From: Pseudaminobacter soli (ex Zhang et al. 2022)
GTDB lineage: Bacteria; Pseudomonadota; Alphaproteobacteria; Rhizobiales; Rhizobiaceae
Direction: 5' to 3'
DNA: 64,000 nt
Assembly: GCF_014595955.1 (NCBI RefSeq)
Contig: NZ_JABVCF010000004.1
Location: 310,001-374,000 of the forward strand
Position 1 is the first letter of the stretch. Every line of letters begins with the position of its first letter. A program made the position numbers and the translations under genes. A model generated the notes under the pieces. It saw nothing but the letters and a program-made list of their open reading frames with translations. It did not search any database and was not told the origin of the DNA. This document shows positions 50,311-58,457 of the stretch, one piece after another.

Positions 50311-51485
50311 TTCATTCCTGCGCTCCAGGCATGCGCCTGGAGAAATCTTTCCGAAACCGTGAAGCCGAGGCCGGGCTTCTCCGGTATGGCGATCATGCCG
50401 TCGCGGACCTCGACCGTCTCTTCCACCAGATCGTGGATCATCGGGTTGGCACCGAGGGAATATTCCACCGTGAAGCTTGCCGGGGATGCGGCACATAGAT
50501 GCAGGCCGGAGAAAAAGCAGGGCGCGCCTGCCCACAGATGCGGGGCGAAGCGGAGATTGAAGGCGCTCGCCAGCGTGCCGATCTTCATCGCCTCGCTGAT
50601 GCCGCCGCAGAAAGCCGGGTCCGGCTGGAATATGTCGGCCGCCTTCAGTACCGCCAGATCGCGAAAATCGTAGCGGGTGGCCTCGCTCTCGCCGGCCGCG
50701 ATCGGCACGCTGGTCGAAGCGCGCACCTCCGCCATGCCCGCCTTGTCGTCGGCAATCACCGGCTCCTCAAACCAGGCGAGATCGCAATCCGCGGTCAGCG
50801 CGGCGAAGCGCTTCGCCTCGGCCACCGTGTAGGTGCCGTGCGCGTCGGCCATGATGTCGACGCCCTCGCCTAGAGCCTGCCGGGCCGCGCGGACGCGCGC
50901 CGCTGAAATGTGCGGCGCGCCGTCCATCGCACCCACCCTCATCTTGACGGCCCGGAATCCCCCCTTCTCGATGTATGACTTCAGTTGATCGCCGATCTCC
51001 GCCGCGGGCGCCCAGCCGCCGGAGGCATAGGCCGGCAGCCGGTCCGCCTTGCGCCCGCCGAGCAATTGCCAGACCGGCTGGCCGAGGTGCTTGCCAAGAA
51101 TGTCCCAGAGCGCGATGTCGACGGTGCTGATCGCCGCCACCGACATGCCTCGCCGGGCGATGTGGGGCATGGCATGACCGGACTTGGCCGCGCTGTCGGC
51201 GCGCACGCCGTTGTAGAGCATCTCCCAGATCGGCCCGATGTCGCCGGCGTTGCGGCCGACCAGCATCGGCCCGATCTCGTGGTTCAGCATGTGCACGAGC
51301 GCCGAGTAGGAACCGGCGCTGCCGGCTGCGTTCTTGCCCTCGCCCCAGCCGACCAGGCCGTCTTCCGTCTCGATGCGCAGGATGGCCGCATCGAAGGTGC
51401 GCACCTGGCCGAAGTCGCTGCGGTGCTGCCGCGCGGCTTCGATGGGGATGCGGACCCACCAGGCCTGGGCCTTTGCTATGCGCAC
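50307..51485 (-). CDS. Mandelate racemase/muconate lactonizing family dehydratase
   Basis: Enolase-superfamily enzyme of 392 aa. It has the capping domain and a barrel with VKMRVG (KxR-type catalytic pair), metal ligands Asp in IMADAHGTYT, Glu in WFEEPV and Glu in AAGESEAT, and a His in RFAPHLWAG. This is the mandelate racemase subgroup, most of whose members dehydrate sugar acids such as aldonates. The substrate cannot be told from sequence. The start is GTG at 51485 with AGGAGG upstream; the frame runs on upstream through a palindromic repeat. It ends in an ATGA overlap with the GntR gene. Confidence 0.85.
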   Translation of the reverse strand: MRIAKAQAWWVRIPIEAARQHRSDFGQVRTFDAAILRIETEDGLVGWGEGKNAAGSAGSYSALVHMLNHEIGPMLVGRNAGDIGPIWEMLYNGVRADSAAKSGHAMPHIARRGMSVAAISTVDIALWDILGKHLGQPVWQLLGGRKADRLPAYASGGWAPAAEIGDQLKSYIEKGGFRAVKMRVGAMDGAPHISAARVRAARQALGEGVDIMADAHGTYTVAEAKRFAALTADCDLAWFEEPVIADDKAGMAEVRASTSVPIAAGESEATRYDFRDLAVLKAADIFQPDPAFCGGISEAMKIGTLASAFNLRFAPHLWAGAPCFFSGLHLCAASPASFTVEYSLGANPMIHDLVEETVEVRDGMIAIPEKPGLGFTVSERFLQAHAWSAGMK

Positions 51486-51513
51486 CTGCGGCCTCCTGCC
51501 TTCCCGCGACAGG

Positions 51514-51608
51514 CACCCCCACCCCTTACCCCTCCCCACAAGGGGGAGGGGAAATGCGAGGCGTGCGCGCCCCCCTCCCCCTTGTGGGGAGGGGTAAGGG
51601 GTGGGGGT
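51514..51608. repeat. Large inverted palindromic element upstream of the dehydratase gene
   Basis: CACCCCCACCCCTTACCCCTCCCC (starting 51514) and its near-exact reverse complement ending at 51608 flank a 20-bp spacer. Each arm contains CTCCCC/GGGGAG. It separates the isomerase-like gene from the dehydratase gene in the same transcription direction and belongs to the same family as 39257 and 41909. Confidence 0.78.
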
Positions 51609-51626
51609 AGGGTCATTTCGGGCGAG

Positions 51627-52514
51627 CTACTTGATCAGGGGCAGCAGCATCTCCGCGGTGATCCGCATCTGGTCGGTGTAGAACTTTTCGGTGAGCAGGC
51701 TCGATCCGTGGTCCTGGATGAATTTCAGCTGCTCGGGCGAGATATCGACGGGATTGCGTTCGACCATTTCGGGATATCGGTTGGCGGGCGTGCGATCGAC
51801 CGGAGCGACGAACTCGTTGGTGAGGGCGCCGTCGTAGCCGATCTCCTTCAGGGTTCCGACGATCTTCGACCAGTCGATGGTGCCGAGGCCGGCAGCGAAG
51901 CGGTTGTTATCGGCCACGTGGAAGTCGAACAGGCGCTTGCCCGCCTTGCGGATCGCCTCGTGAACGTCGAACTCTTCCATGTTGAGGTGATAGGCATCGA
52001 GGCAGACGCCGCATTCCGGCGAGACGGCGTCGGCAAGCGCCATAGCCTGCTCGCCGCGATTGAACAGATAGGTCTCGAAGCGATTGAGCGGCTCGATCGC
52101 GATCCTGACGCCGACCTTCTTGGCATGCGCGAAACATTCGCGGGTCGCGTCGACGACCCAGTTCCACTCCTCCTCCTCGGTGCCGTCCGGGACGACCTTG
52201 CCGACGGTGGCGGGGACCAGCGTGATGATCTCGCCGTCGAGCTCCGAGACCATGGTGAGCACGTCCTTGACATACTGCACCGAGCGCTCGCGCTGGCCCT
52301 GGTCCTTGGCCGCAAGATTGCGCTCGCCCAGCATGAGGGTGACCGCGCCCCAGCAGCGTATGCCGTACTGGCTGAGCAGGCGGCGCGTTTCCTTGGTTTC
52401 GTACTGCGCGGGCTCGCCGGAGATCTCGATCGATTCATAGCCGAACTGCTTGATGCGCCTCAGAGTCGTCTCAAGCGGTTCGGCCCGCATCCAGTTGTGC
52501 GTGGAAAGGTGCAT
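51627..52514 (-). CDS. Sugar phosphate isomerase/epimerase family TIM barrel (first copy)
   Basis: A 295-aa xylose-isomerase-like TIM-barrel protein (AP endonuclease 2 superfamily). Metal ligands are expected at the Glu in IAIEPLNRFETYLF, Asp/His in CLDAYHLNMEE, His in FDFHVADNNRF and Glu in GALTNEFVAP. It likely isomerises or epimerises a keto sugar; the exact reaction is unknown. GGAGGAAG precedes the ATG at 52514. It diverges from a second TIM-barrel gene across a 362-bp region with two operator-like sites. Confidence 0.83.
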   Translation of the reverse strand: MHLSTHNWMRAEPLETTLRRIKQFGYESIEISGEPAQYETKETRRLLSQYGIRCWGAVTLMLGERNLAAKDQGQRERSVQYVKDVLTMVSELDGEIITLVPATVGKVVPDGTEEEEWNWVVDATRECFAHAKKVGVRIAIEPLNRFETYLFNRGEQAMALADAVSPECGVCLDAYHLNMEEFDVHEAIRKAGKRLFDFHVADNNRFAAGLGTIDWSKIVGTLKEIGYDGALTNEFVAPVDRTPANRYPEMVERNPVDISPEQLKFIQDHGSSLLTEKFYTDQMRITAEMLLPLIK

Positions 52515-52595
52515 GGCGTCTTCCTCCCAATCTCGCCTTCTCTGCCGCTCCGCCCCGGAGCCTATTCTGCCGTCCGGCCGGACCAGCCTCATATC

Positions 52596-52606
52596 TGGTT
52601 GGACCA
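52596..52606. promoter_or_regulatory. Candidate GntR/FadR-type operator, left copy
   Basis: TGGTTGGACCA fits the TGGT-N3-ACCA consensus of the FadR subfamily, with both half-sites exact. It lies 82 bp before the ATG of the minus-strand isomerase-like gene, a suitable position for promoter control by the GntR protein encoded at 49603-50310. Confidence 0.55.
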
Positions 52607-52776
52607 ATTCGGTGATGCCGGATTTCTAGCCCATTTGGGCGACTGCCGCAAGGATCACCCTCCCACCCCGCCGCGAACCCAACCAATTGGCTGATCTTCA
52701 ATTGAAAATGCTTGGGCACGGCGAAGGAAGGAATGCGCTTCGCTCGTTAGCCCATCCTTGACCAGTCGCCGCTTTT

Positions 52777-52787
52777 TGGTATGACCA
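52777..52787. promoter_or_regulatory. Candidate GntR/FadR-type operator, right copy
   Basis: TGGTATGACCA has the same two half-sites as the left copy. It lies 90 bp before the ATG of the plus-strand TIM-barrel gene. A further half-site GACCAGT lies about 20 bp to the left. Regulation by the cluster's GntR protein is inferred. Confidence 0.55.
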
Positions 52788-52876
52788 GTATGGGCAAGAT
52801 CGGCTGAGACCGATGCAACCGGCCCTTGCGGCCAATCCGGCATCGCCTATGATGCCCGGCGTTTCGGGAGGACGAC

Positions 52877-53932
52877 ATGGCAAAGACGATGAAGGGCCCC
52901 GCGATCTTTCTGGCCCAGTTCGCCGGCGACGCGGCGCCGTTCAGTTCGCTCCCCGCGATCACCAAATGGGCAGCCGCCCTCGGTTATGAGGGCGTTCAGA
53001 TCCCGACCTGGGACGGTCGGCTGTTCGACCTGAAGAAGGCTGCGACGTCAAAAACCTACTGCGACGAGGTGAAGGGCATCTGCGCGGACGCCGGCGTTGA
53101 GATCACCGAGCTTTCCACCCACCTGCAGGGCCAGCTCGTCGCCGTCCATCCGGCCTATGACGCTCAGTTCGACGGCTTCGCCCCGCCGCAGGTCCACAAC
53201 AATCCCAAGGCGCGGCAGGCCTGGGCGGTCGAGCAGATGGAATTTGGCGCGGCCGCGTCACGGAATTTTGGCCTCTCGACTTCGGTCGCCTTCTGCGGCG
53301 CGCTGGCCTTCCCCTATCTCTATCCGTGGCCGCAGCGGCCCGCCGGCCTGATCGAGGAGGCGTTCGCCGAGCTCGGACGCCGCTGGAAGCCAATCCTCGA
53401 CAAATATGAGGATGCTGGCGTCGACATCGGCTTCGAGATCCATCCTGGCGAGGACGTGTTCGACGGCGCCACCTTCGAGATGTTTTTGGACTCGGTCGGC
53501 GGGCATAAGCGCTGCAACATCAACTACGACCCGTCGCACTTCCTGCTGCAACAGCTCGATTATCTCGCCTTCATCGACATCTACCACGAGCGCATCAAAG
53601 CCTTCCACGTGAAGGACGCCGAGTTCAACCCGGACGGCCGCCAGGGCGTCTATTCGGGCTACCAGGGCTGGGTGAACCGCGCCGGCCGCTTCCGCTCGCT
53701 GGGCGACGGCCAGGTCGATTTTTCAGGCATCTTCTCCAAGCTCGCGCAGTACGACTACGACTCCTGGGCGGTGCTGGAGTGGGAATGCTGCCTCAAGCAT
53801 CCGGAGGATGGCGCGGCGGAGGGCGCGCCCTTCATCGCCAACCACATCATCCGGGTCACCGAGCGCGCCTTCGACGATTTTGCCGGGGGGACCACGGACA
53901 AGGCGCTGCTCAGGAAGATGATGGGGATTTGA
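52877..53932 (+). CDS. Sugar phosphate isomerase/epimerase family TIM barrel (second copy)
   Basis: A 351-aa xylose-isomerase-like protein, longer than and unlike the 51627-52514 copy. Metal-site candidates are Glu in IGFEIHPGEDVF, Asp/His in NINYDPSHFLLQ, His in KAFHVKDAEF and Glu in WAVLEWECCLKH. Proteins of this form are commonly encoded beside Gfo/Idh/MocA oxidoreductases, as here, where the pair could act on keto-glycosides or inositol-like sugars. The ATG follows GGGAGGACGAC. About 200 bp with two palindromic elements separate it from the oxidoreductase gene. Confidence 0.83.
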   Translation: MAKTMKGPAIFLAQFAGDAAPFSSLPAITKWAAALGYEGVQIPTWDGRLFDLKKAATSKTYCDEVKGICADAGVEITELSTHLQGQLVAVHPAYDAQFDGFAPPQVHNNPKARQAWAVEQMEFGAAASRNFGLSTSVAFCGALAFPYLYPWPQRPAGLIEEAFAELGRRWKPILDKYEDAGVDIGFEIHPGEDVFDGATFEMFLDSVGGHKRCNINYDPSHFLLQQLDYLAFIDIYHERIKAFHVKDAEFNPDGRQGVYSGYQGWVNRAGRFRSLGDGQVDFSGIFSKLAQYDYDSWAVLEWECCLKHPEDGAAEGAPFIANHIIRVTERAFDDFAGGTTDKALLRKMMGI

Positions 53933-53938
53933 GCGCTT

Positions 53939-54110
53939 CCCCTCCCCCTTGAGGGGAGGGTGGCCGGACGAAGTCCGGCCGGGAGGGGTGCAAGCGGCCG
54001 TGCGCGACGCCTCTCATTGCAGCAGGCGGAACAAGATCACGAAGAGGCTTTCATCGACGACCCCACCCCGGACGGTTGCGCCGTCCGACCCTCCCTCAAG
54101 GGGGAGGGGG
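53939..54110. repeat. Two inverted palindromic elements before the oxidoreductase gene
   Basis: Copy one (53939-53990) has CCCTCCCC-cttga-GGGGAGGG and GGCCGGAC-gaa-GTCCGGCC; copy two (54059-54110) has GGACGG-ttgcg-CCGTCC and CTCCCTCAAGGGGGAG in the opposite order. They are inverted relative to each other with 68 bp between. They have the same two-hairpin design as the copy inside hrpB. Confidence 0.75.
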
Positions 54111-54135
54111 GCGTCGCGCCAGGAGGGAGGAACAG

Positions 54136-55320
54136 ATGGTAACCGGCAGGCAGGTTGAATCGGGGGCGGGGCCGATCCGCTACGGCATGGTGGGCGGCGG
54201 CCAGGGCGCCTTCATCGGCGCCGTGCACCGCATCGCGGCACGCATCGACGGTGAGTTCGAGCTGGTCGCCGGCGCGCTGTCCTCGAACCCCGAGCGCGCC
54301 AAGGCGTCGGCCGCCGAACTCGGTCTCGACCCCGAGCGCAGCTACGGCACCTTCGCCGAGATGGCCAAGGCCGAGGCCAAGCGGCCGGACGGCATCGAGG
54401 CGGTGGCGATCGTCACGCCCAACCACATGCATTGGCCGGCGGCGAAAGCGTTCCTCGAAGCAGGCATCCACGTCATCTGCGACAAGCCGCTGACCTCCAC
54501 GCTGGCCGACGCCAAAAAACTTGCCGCGGCCGTCGAGAAGAGCGGAAAACTCTTTGTCCTGACCCACAACTACACCGGCTATCCGATGATCCGCCACGCC
54601 CGCGAGATGGTGGCGAGCGGCACGCTCGGCGACATCCGCGTCATCCAGGCCGAGTACCCGCAGGACTGGCTCACCGAAAAGGTGGAGGACACCGGCTCGA
54701 AGCAGGCCGCCTGGCGCACCGATCCAAAACAGTCGGGCGCGGGCGGCTCCACCGGCGACATCGGCACGCATGCCTACAATCTGGCGCGCTTCGTCTCCGG
54801 GCTGGAGCTCGACAGCCTTGCCGCCGACCTCGATTCCTTCGTGGCGGGCCGCCAGCTCGACGACAACGCGCATGTGCTGCTGCGCTTCAAGCCGAAGGGC
54901 AACGAGCCCGGCGCCAAGGGCATGCTGTGGGCGAGCCAGGTGGCGCCCGGCAACGAGAACGGCCTGAAACTGCGTATCTACGGCACCAGGGGCGGCATCG
55001 AATGGGTGCAGGCCGACCCGAACTATCTCTGGTACACGCCCTTCGGCGAGCCGAAGCGCCTGATCACCCGCGGCGGCGCCGGCTCCGGCCCCGCCGCGGC
55101 GCGGGTCACACGCGTGCCGCCGGGCCATCCGGAAGGCTATCTCGAGGGCTTCGCCAACATCTATGCCGAGGCGGCCCGCGCCATCCGCGCAGCCCGCAAT
55201 GGCGGCAAGATCCCCAACGACGTGGTTTTTCCGACCGTGCAGGACGGGGTGGAGGGCGTGGCGTTCGTCGAGGCCTGCGTGCGATCGTCGAAGAAGAACG
55301 GCGCCTGGACGAAGCTGTAG
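54136..55320 (+). CDS. Gfo/Idh/MocA family oxidoreductase
   Basis: NAD(P)-dependent sugar oxidoreductase of 394 aa. The Rossmann motif is YGMVGGGQGAFIGAVHR; the family block is HVICDKPLTSTLADAKKLA with Lys in CDKPL (the usual EKP position), followed by GGSTGDIGTHAYNLARF with the catalytic Asp/His. It belongs to the group that oxidises sugars or inositols, often at C3. AGGAGGGAGG lies just before the ATG at 54136. As the last gene of the plus-strand arm it likely works with the TIM-barrel protein before it. Substrate is not known. Confidence 0.87.
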   Translation: MVTGRQVESGAGPIRYGMVGGGQGAFIGAVHRIAARIDGEFELVAGALSSNPERAKASAAELGLDPERSYGTFAEMAKAEAKRPDGIEAVAIVTPNHMHWPAAKAFLEAGIHVICDKPLTSTLADAKKLAAAVEKSGKLFVLTHNYTGYPMIRHAREMVASGTLGDIRVIQAEYPQDWLTEKVEDTGSKQAAWRTDPKQSGAGGSTGDIGTHAYNLARFVSGLELDSLAADLDSFVAGRQLDDNAHVLLRFKPKGNEPGAKGMLWASQVAPGNENGLKLRIYGTRGGIEWVQADPNYLWYTPFGEPKRLITRGGAGSGPAAARVTRVPPGHPEGYLEGFANIYAEAARAIRAARNGGKIPNDVVFPTVQDGVEGVAFVEACVRSSKKNGAWTKL

Positions 55321-55702
55321 GTGCGTGGGGTCTAAGCCACGGCAAACGAATTCAAGTGACGCGGTCATTTCGACCCCCTCTCCGTCTCGGGCTTCGCCCT
55401 CGATACCTCTCCCCCTGAGGGGGGCGAGGAAGTGCCGCGGTGGCGCAGGGCACCCTTCCTCTCCCCCACGACGTGGGGGAGAGGTGCCGGGCGCAGCGAA
55501 GCGGAGAGGGGGTATTTGATCGAGCACGATCCCGAGAATCAGTTCCGGATCGCGCGCTGGCCGACTGTTAACCTGAGTTCGGTACCCTGAGCCTAGAGCT
55601 TGCCTCTCGGTAGCCACAGGCAAGGAAAGCTTGCGTCCAGACAGGACCTCGGTCGTCACCTCCCGCTGGCATCACCTCCTCCGCGGTGCCATATAGGCCG
55701 GC
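55321..55702. other. Gap between the oxidoreductase gene and queG
   Basis: This 382-bp gap holds two palindromic elements (55374-55430 and 55457-55512). The remaining 190 bp should carry the queG promoter. I see no gene and no other structure. Confidence 0.6.
55374..55512. repeat. Two inverted palindromic elements before queG
   Basis: Copy one (55374-55430) starts CCCCCTCTCCG, has a CGGGCTTCGCCCTCG hairpin and CCTCTCCCCCTGAGGGGGG. Copy two (55457-55512) is inverted: CCTCTCCCCCACGACGTGGGGGAGAGG, then a GCAGCGAAGCGGAGAGGGGG tail. The design equals the element at 10798-10853. Confidence 0.75.
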
Positions 55703-56887
55703 ATGGACGTGTCCGACCGGCCGCTAGCGGTCAAACCAAGCGCAGCAGCCAAGCTCCGCGCCTTTCTCGACAAAGAGGCGCGTGCGGCCGGATTCGACCG
55801 GGTCGCGGTCACCTCGCCGGATGCGATCCCGCTTGCGCCCGAACGTCTCGCCGACTTCGTCGCCAATGGCCGGCATGGCTCGATGGAATGGATGCAGGAG
55901 ACGCTGGCGCGACGCGGAGACCCGCGCGTGCTGTGGCCCGAAGTGCGCTCGATCATCATGCTGGCCATGAACTACAGCCCGGAGCACGATCCGACGGCGG
56001 TGCTTGCCAGCAAGGACCGCGCAGCGATCTCGGTCTACGCCCAGAATCGCGACTACCACGACCTGATCAAGGGCAGGCTGAAGACGATCGCCGGAAAACT
56101 GGCCGCCCGAACCGGTTGCGACGTAAAAGTGTTCGTCGACACGGCGCCCGTCATGGAGAAGCCGCTGGCCGAGGCCGCAGGCCTGGGCTGGCAGGGCAAG
56201 CACACCAATCTGGTGAGCCGCGAGATCGGCTCCTGGTTCTTCCTCGGCAGCATCTTCACCGCGGCCGAACTCGTACCCGATGCACCTGAACCGAACCGGT
56301 GTGGCTCCTGCCGAGCATGCCTCGACGCCTGCCCGACGAACGCCTTCCCGGCGCCGTTCCATCTCGATGCCCGCCGCTGCATCTCCTACCTGACCATCGA
56401 GAACAAGGGGCCGATCCCGATGGAATTCCGGGAGGCGATCGGCAACCGGATCTTTGGCTGCGACGACTGCCTCGCGGCGTGCCCCTGGAACAAGTTCGCG
56501 CGCGAAGCCTCCGAGGCCAAGCTGAAGGCGCGCGAGGATCTGCAGGAACCACGACTTGCCGACCTGCTGGTTCTGGACGACGCGGCTTTCCGGGCGCTTT
56601 TCTCCGGCTCGCCGGTTAAGCGGATCGGCCGCGATCGGTTCCTGCGAAATGTCCTCATCGCGGCGGGCAATTCCGGTGAGGCTGGGCTGATCGCCCCATG
56701 CCTTCACCTGCTAGAGGACCCCTCGCCGCTGGTGCGCGGCGCGTCGGTATGGGCGCTGTCGCGGCTTATGCCAGTTGGGGACTTCATGGCGCTGGCGAAT
56801 GCCCGGCGTGAGGACGATCCGTCCGTCGCTGAGGAATTGCATTGGGCCGTGGAACGCGTGAGTAAGGAGCCCGCCGAGGCTGCATAG
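55703..56887 (+). CDS. queG: Epoxyqueuosine reductase
   Basis: Last enzyme of queuosine tRNA modification; reduces epoxyqueuosine to queuosine with a cobalamin cofactor. The 394-aa protein has the N-terminal QueG domain ([27 protein letters not shown]) and two [4Fe-4S] motifs, [16 protein letters not shown] and [13 protein letters not shown], followed by a helical HEAT-like C terminus ([24 protein letters not shown]). All eight cluster Cys are present. No other queuosine genes are nearby. The ATG at 55703 is the best start. Confidence 0.95.
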   Translation: MDVSDRPLAVKPSAAAKLRAFLDKEARAAGFDRVAVTSPDAIPLAPERLADFVANGRHGSMEWMQETLARRGDPRVLWPEVRSIIMLAMNYSPEHDPTAVLASKDRAAISVYAQNRDYHDLIKGRLKTIAGKLAARTGCDVKVFVDTAPVMEKPLAEAAGLGWQGKHTNLVSREIGSWFFLGSIFTAAELVPDAPEPNRCGSCRACLDACPTNAFPAPFHLDARRCISYLTIENKGPIPMEFREAIGNRIFGCDDCLAACPWNKFAREASEAKLKAREDLQEPRLADLLVLDDAAFRALFSGSPVKRIGRDRFLRNVLIAAGNSGEAGLIAPCLHLLEDPSPLVRGASVWALSRLMPVGDFMALANARREDDPSVAEELHWAVERVSKEPAEAA

Positions 56888-56966
56888 GTTTCGGTGTCTG
56901 TGTCGTCTCTACGGCCGAGACAGGTCGCCGCATCCCCCACAAAAGCTAACTGTCGAGACAATCCGA

Positions 56967-57872
56967 ATGAGAGTTTTCGTTTTCGGAGCGGGCTATTCGG
57001 GCAAGGCTTTTGCCGCCGCAAAACCGGCGCCAGCAATCCGCGTAGCCGGCACGACGCGTTCCCGCGAAAAGCTCGCCGCTCTCGAGGCCGCCGGTGCGGC
57101 TCCCTTCCTTTTCGACGGCGCTCTCTCGGACGAAATCCGAAGCGAACTGCTTGAGGTCACGCACCTCGTAATTTCCACGGCGCCGGATGACGCGGGCGAC
57201 CCGGTGCTCACGGCCGCGCGGCAGGTGATCGCGGAAAGGATGCCCAGGCTCGGCTGGATCGGCTATCTGTCGACCGTCGGCGTCTATGGCGATCACCAGG
57301 GCGCCTGGACCGACGAGACGGCCGAGTGCCGGCCGGTCTCGGCGCGCTCGCGCCGCCGTGTGGAGGCGGAGCGCGAGTGGCTGGCGCTGGGCGCCCATAT
57401 CGGACTGCCGGTGGCGGTGCTGAGGCTCTCCGGCATCTACGGGCCGGGGCGCAACGCTTTCGTCAATCTGCGCGACGGGGCCGCCCGCCGCCTGGTGAAG
57501 AAGGACCAGGTGTTCAACCGCATCCATGTCGCCGACATAGCCGGCGCGCTCTGGCATCTGGCCGGCCGCAAGCTCGGCGGCGTCTACAACGTCACCGACG
57601 ACTTGCCGGCGCCGCCGCAGGATGTGGTCGCGTATGCGGCGGAACTGATTGGCGTGCAGCCGCCGCCGGAGATCGCCTTCGAGGAGGCGGAGCTTTCGCC
57701 GATGGCGCGTTCCTTCTACGGCGAGAACAAACGCGTCTCGAACGCCCTGATTCGGTCGACCAACTACCGCTTCCTTTACCCGGACTATCGGACCGCATTC
57801 TCGGCCATGTGGGCTGACGGCAGTTGGGCGGGCTCCGCATCCGACGCCCGCAGCCCGATAAGGCAGTCGTGA
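56967..57872 (+). CDS. SDR family NAD(P)-dependent oxidoreductase (YeeZ-like)
   Basis: An atypical short-chain dehydrogenase/epimerase-like protein of 301 aa. The dinucleotide motif is VFGAGYSGKAFAAAK, and the middle has YLSTVGVYGDHQGAWTDE and RLSGIYGPGRNAFVNL, similar to E. coli YeeZ. The usual YxxxK is not evident (SRRRVEAER occupies that place), so it may bind nucleotide without standard SDR catalysis. It lies 79 bp after queG on the same strand, a frequent arrangement in Rhizobiales. Function unknown. Confidence 0.78.
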   Translation: MRVFVFGAGYSGKAFAAAKPAPAIRVAGTTRSREKLAALEAAGAAPFLFDGALSDEIRSELLEVTHLVISTAPDDAGDPVLTAARQVIAERMPRLGWIGYLSTVGVYGDHQGAWTDETAECRPVSARSRRRVEAEREWLALGAHIGLPVAVLRLSGIYGPGRNAFVNLRDGAARRLVKKDQVFNRIHVADIAGALWHLAGRKLGGVYNVTDDLPAPPQDVVAYAAELIGVQPPPEIAFEEAELSPMARSFYGENKRVSNALIRSTNYRFLYPDYRTAFSAMWADGSWAGSASDARSPIRQS

Positions 57873-57967
57873 TCGGATCGCCCTTGGCGACATCCAGCGC
57901 GCACGACCGGGCCAGGAAGGCCGGGAGCTTGCTCCTTTGAAGCGGTGGAGAGGAGAGGAAAAAGGCA

Positions 57968-57992
57968 ACAAAAAAGCCCGGCGAACCGGGCT
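57968..57992 (-). terminator. Rho-independent terminator of the tRNA-Leu gene
   Basis: On the minus strand AGCCCGG-ttcg-CCGGGCT forms a 7-bp stem with a stable UUCG loop, followed by a run of T. It lies about 32 bp after the tRNA 3' end. Confidence 0.88.
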
Positions 57993-58003
57993 CTTTGTCG
58001 TTC

Positions 58004-58028
58004 CACCAAACTTCGCTGAAGTTTGGTG
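58004..58028 (-). other. Hairpin overlapping the tRNA-Leu 3' end
   Basis: CACCAAACTTC-gct-GAAGTTTGGTG is a perfect 11-bp stem with a 3-nt loop. Its upstream arm on the transcript includes the last bases and CCA of the tRNA. It could guide or hinder 3' processing, or be a remnant of an element that once used the tRNA end as target. Only the symmetry is observed. Confidence 0.5.
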
Positions 58029-58108
58029 CCCAGGAGAGGACTCGAACCTCCACGCCTCGCGGCACACGGACCTGAACCGTGCGCGTCTACCAATTCCGCC
58101 ACCTGGGC
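58024..58108 (-). tRNA. tRNA-Leu (anticodon CAG)
   Basis: An 85-nt class II tRNA with CCA encoded. The acceptor stem is GCCCAGG/CCTGGGC, the D-arm GGCGGAATTGGTAGACGC, the anticodon arm CACGG-TTCAGGT-CCGTG with anticodon CAG, then a long variable arm (GCCGCGAGGCG) and T-arm GGAGGTTCGAGTCCTCTCC. All features match leucine. It has its own promoter and terminator. Confidence 0.97.
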
Positions 58109-58120
58109 AGGTGCGCCGCT

Positions 58121-58149
58121 GATCTAAGCGGAGGGTTACCGGGTGTCAA
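58121..58149 (-). promoter_or_regulatory. Sigma-70 promoter of tRNA-Leu
   Basis: TTGACA (58144-58149) is a perfect -35 box; TAGATC (58121-58126) lies 17 bases downstream as -10. The tRNA starts 12 bases after it, leaving room for a short 5' leader. This is the best consensus promoter in the window. Confidence 0.75.
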
Positions 58150-58457
58150 CGCGCAATTTTCATGAGGCCACCTCATGCGACATTCTTTTCTGAGGATGTT
58201 CGCCGGGATCGCCTGACCCTCACGCGCGATCCGATCGGCCGCGGTTACACGCAAATCCGCCAAGCTGGAGAAGATAGACCGTAGCGAGGCGCCGCCGCTC
58301 CCGGATTGGGCGGAGACGCGTCGGATACAGTCTACCTCGTGTCATAACCATATCGGCGTACTCCGCCCGAAACAGCCGACACGCTTGACTTGACGCGCGC
58401 CGCCCGTTTCTGTCTTCCTGGGCTGCTGCGGCAGGCGGGACACTGGAAGGCGAGGGC
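58150..58457. other. Gap upstream of manC
   Basis: These 308 bp separate the tRNA promoter and manC, which diverge. A plus-strand promoter for manC must lie here, but I see no convincing one. A minus-strand open frame over 58220-58468 has Arg/Ser-rich low-information content and I do not consider it a gene. Confidence 0.5.

Larger units (their letters stand above)
52515..52876. other. Divergent promoter region of the sugar cluster
   Basis: This 362-bp gap separates two divergent TIM-barrel genes. It holds TGGT-N3-ACCA sites at 52596-52606 and 52777-52787, one 82 bp upstream of the left gene and one 90 bp upstream of the right gene. No coding frame or repeat element is seen between them. Confidence 0.6.
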
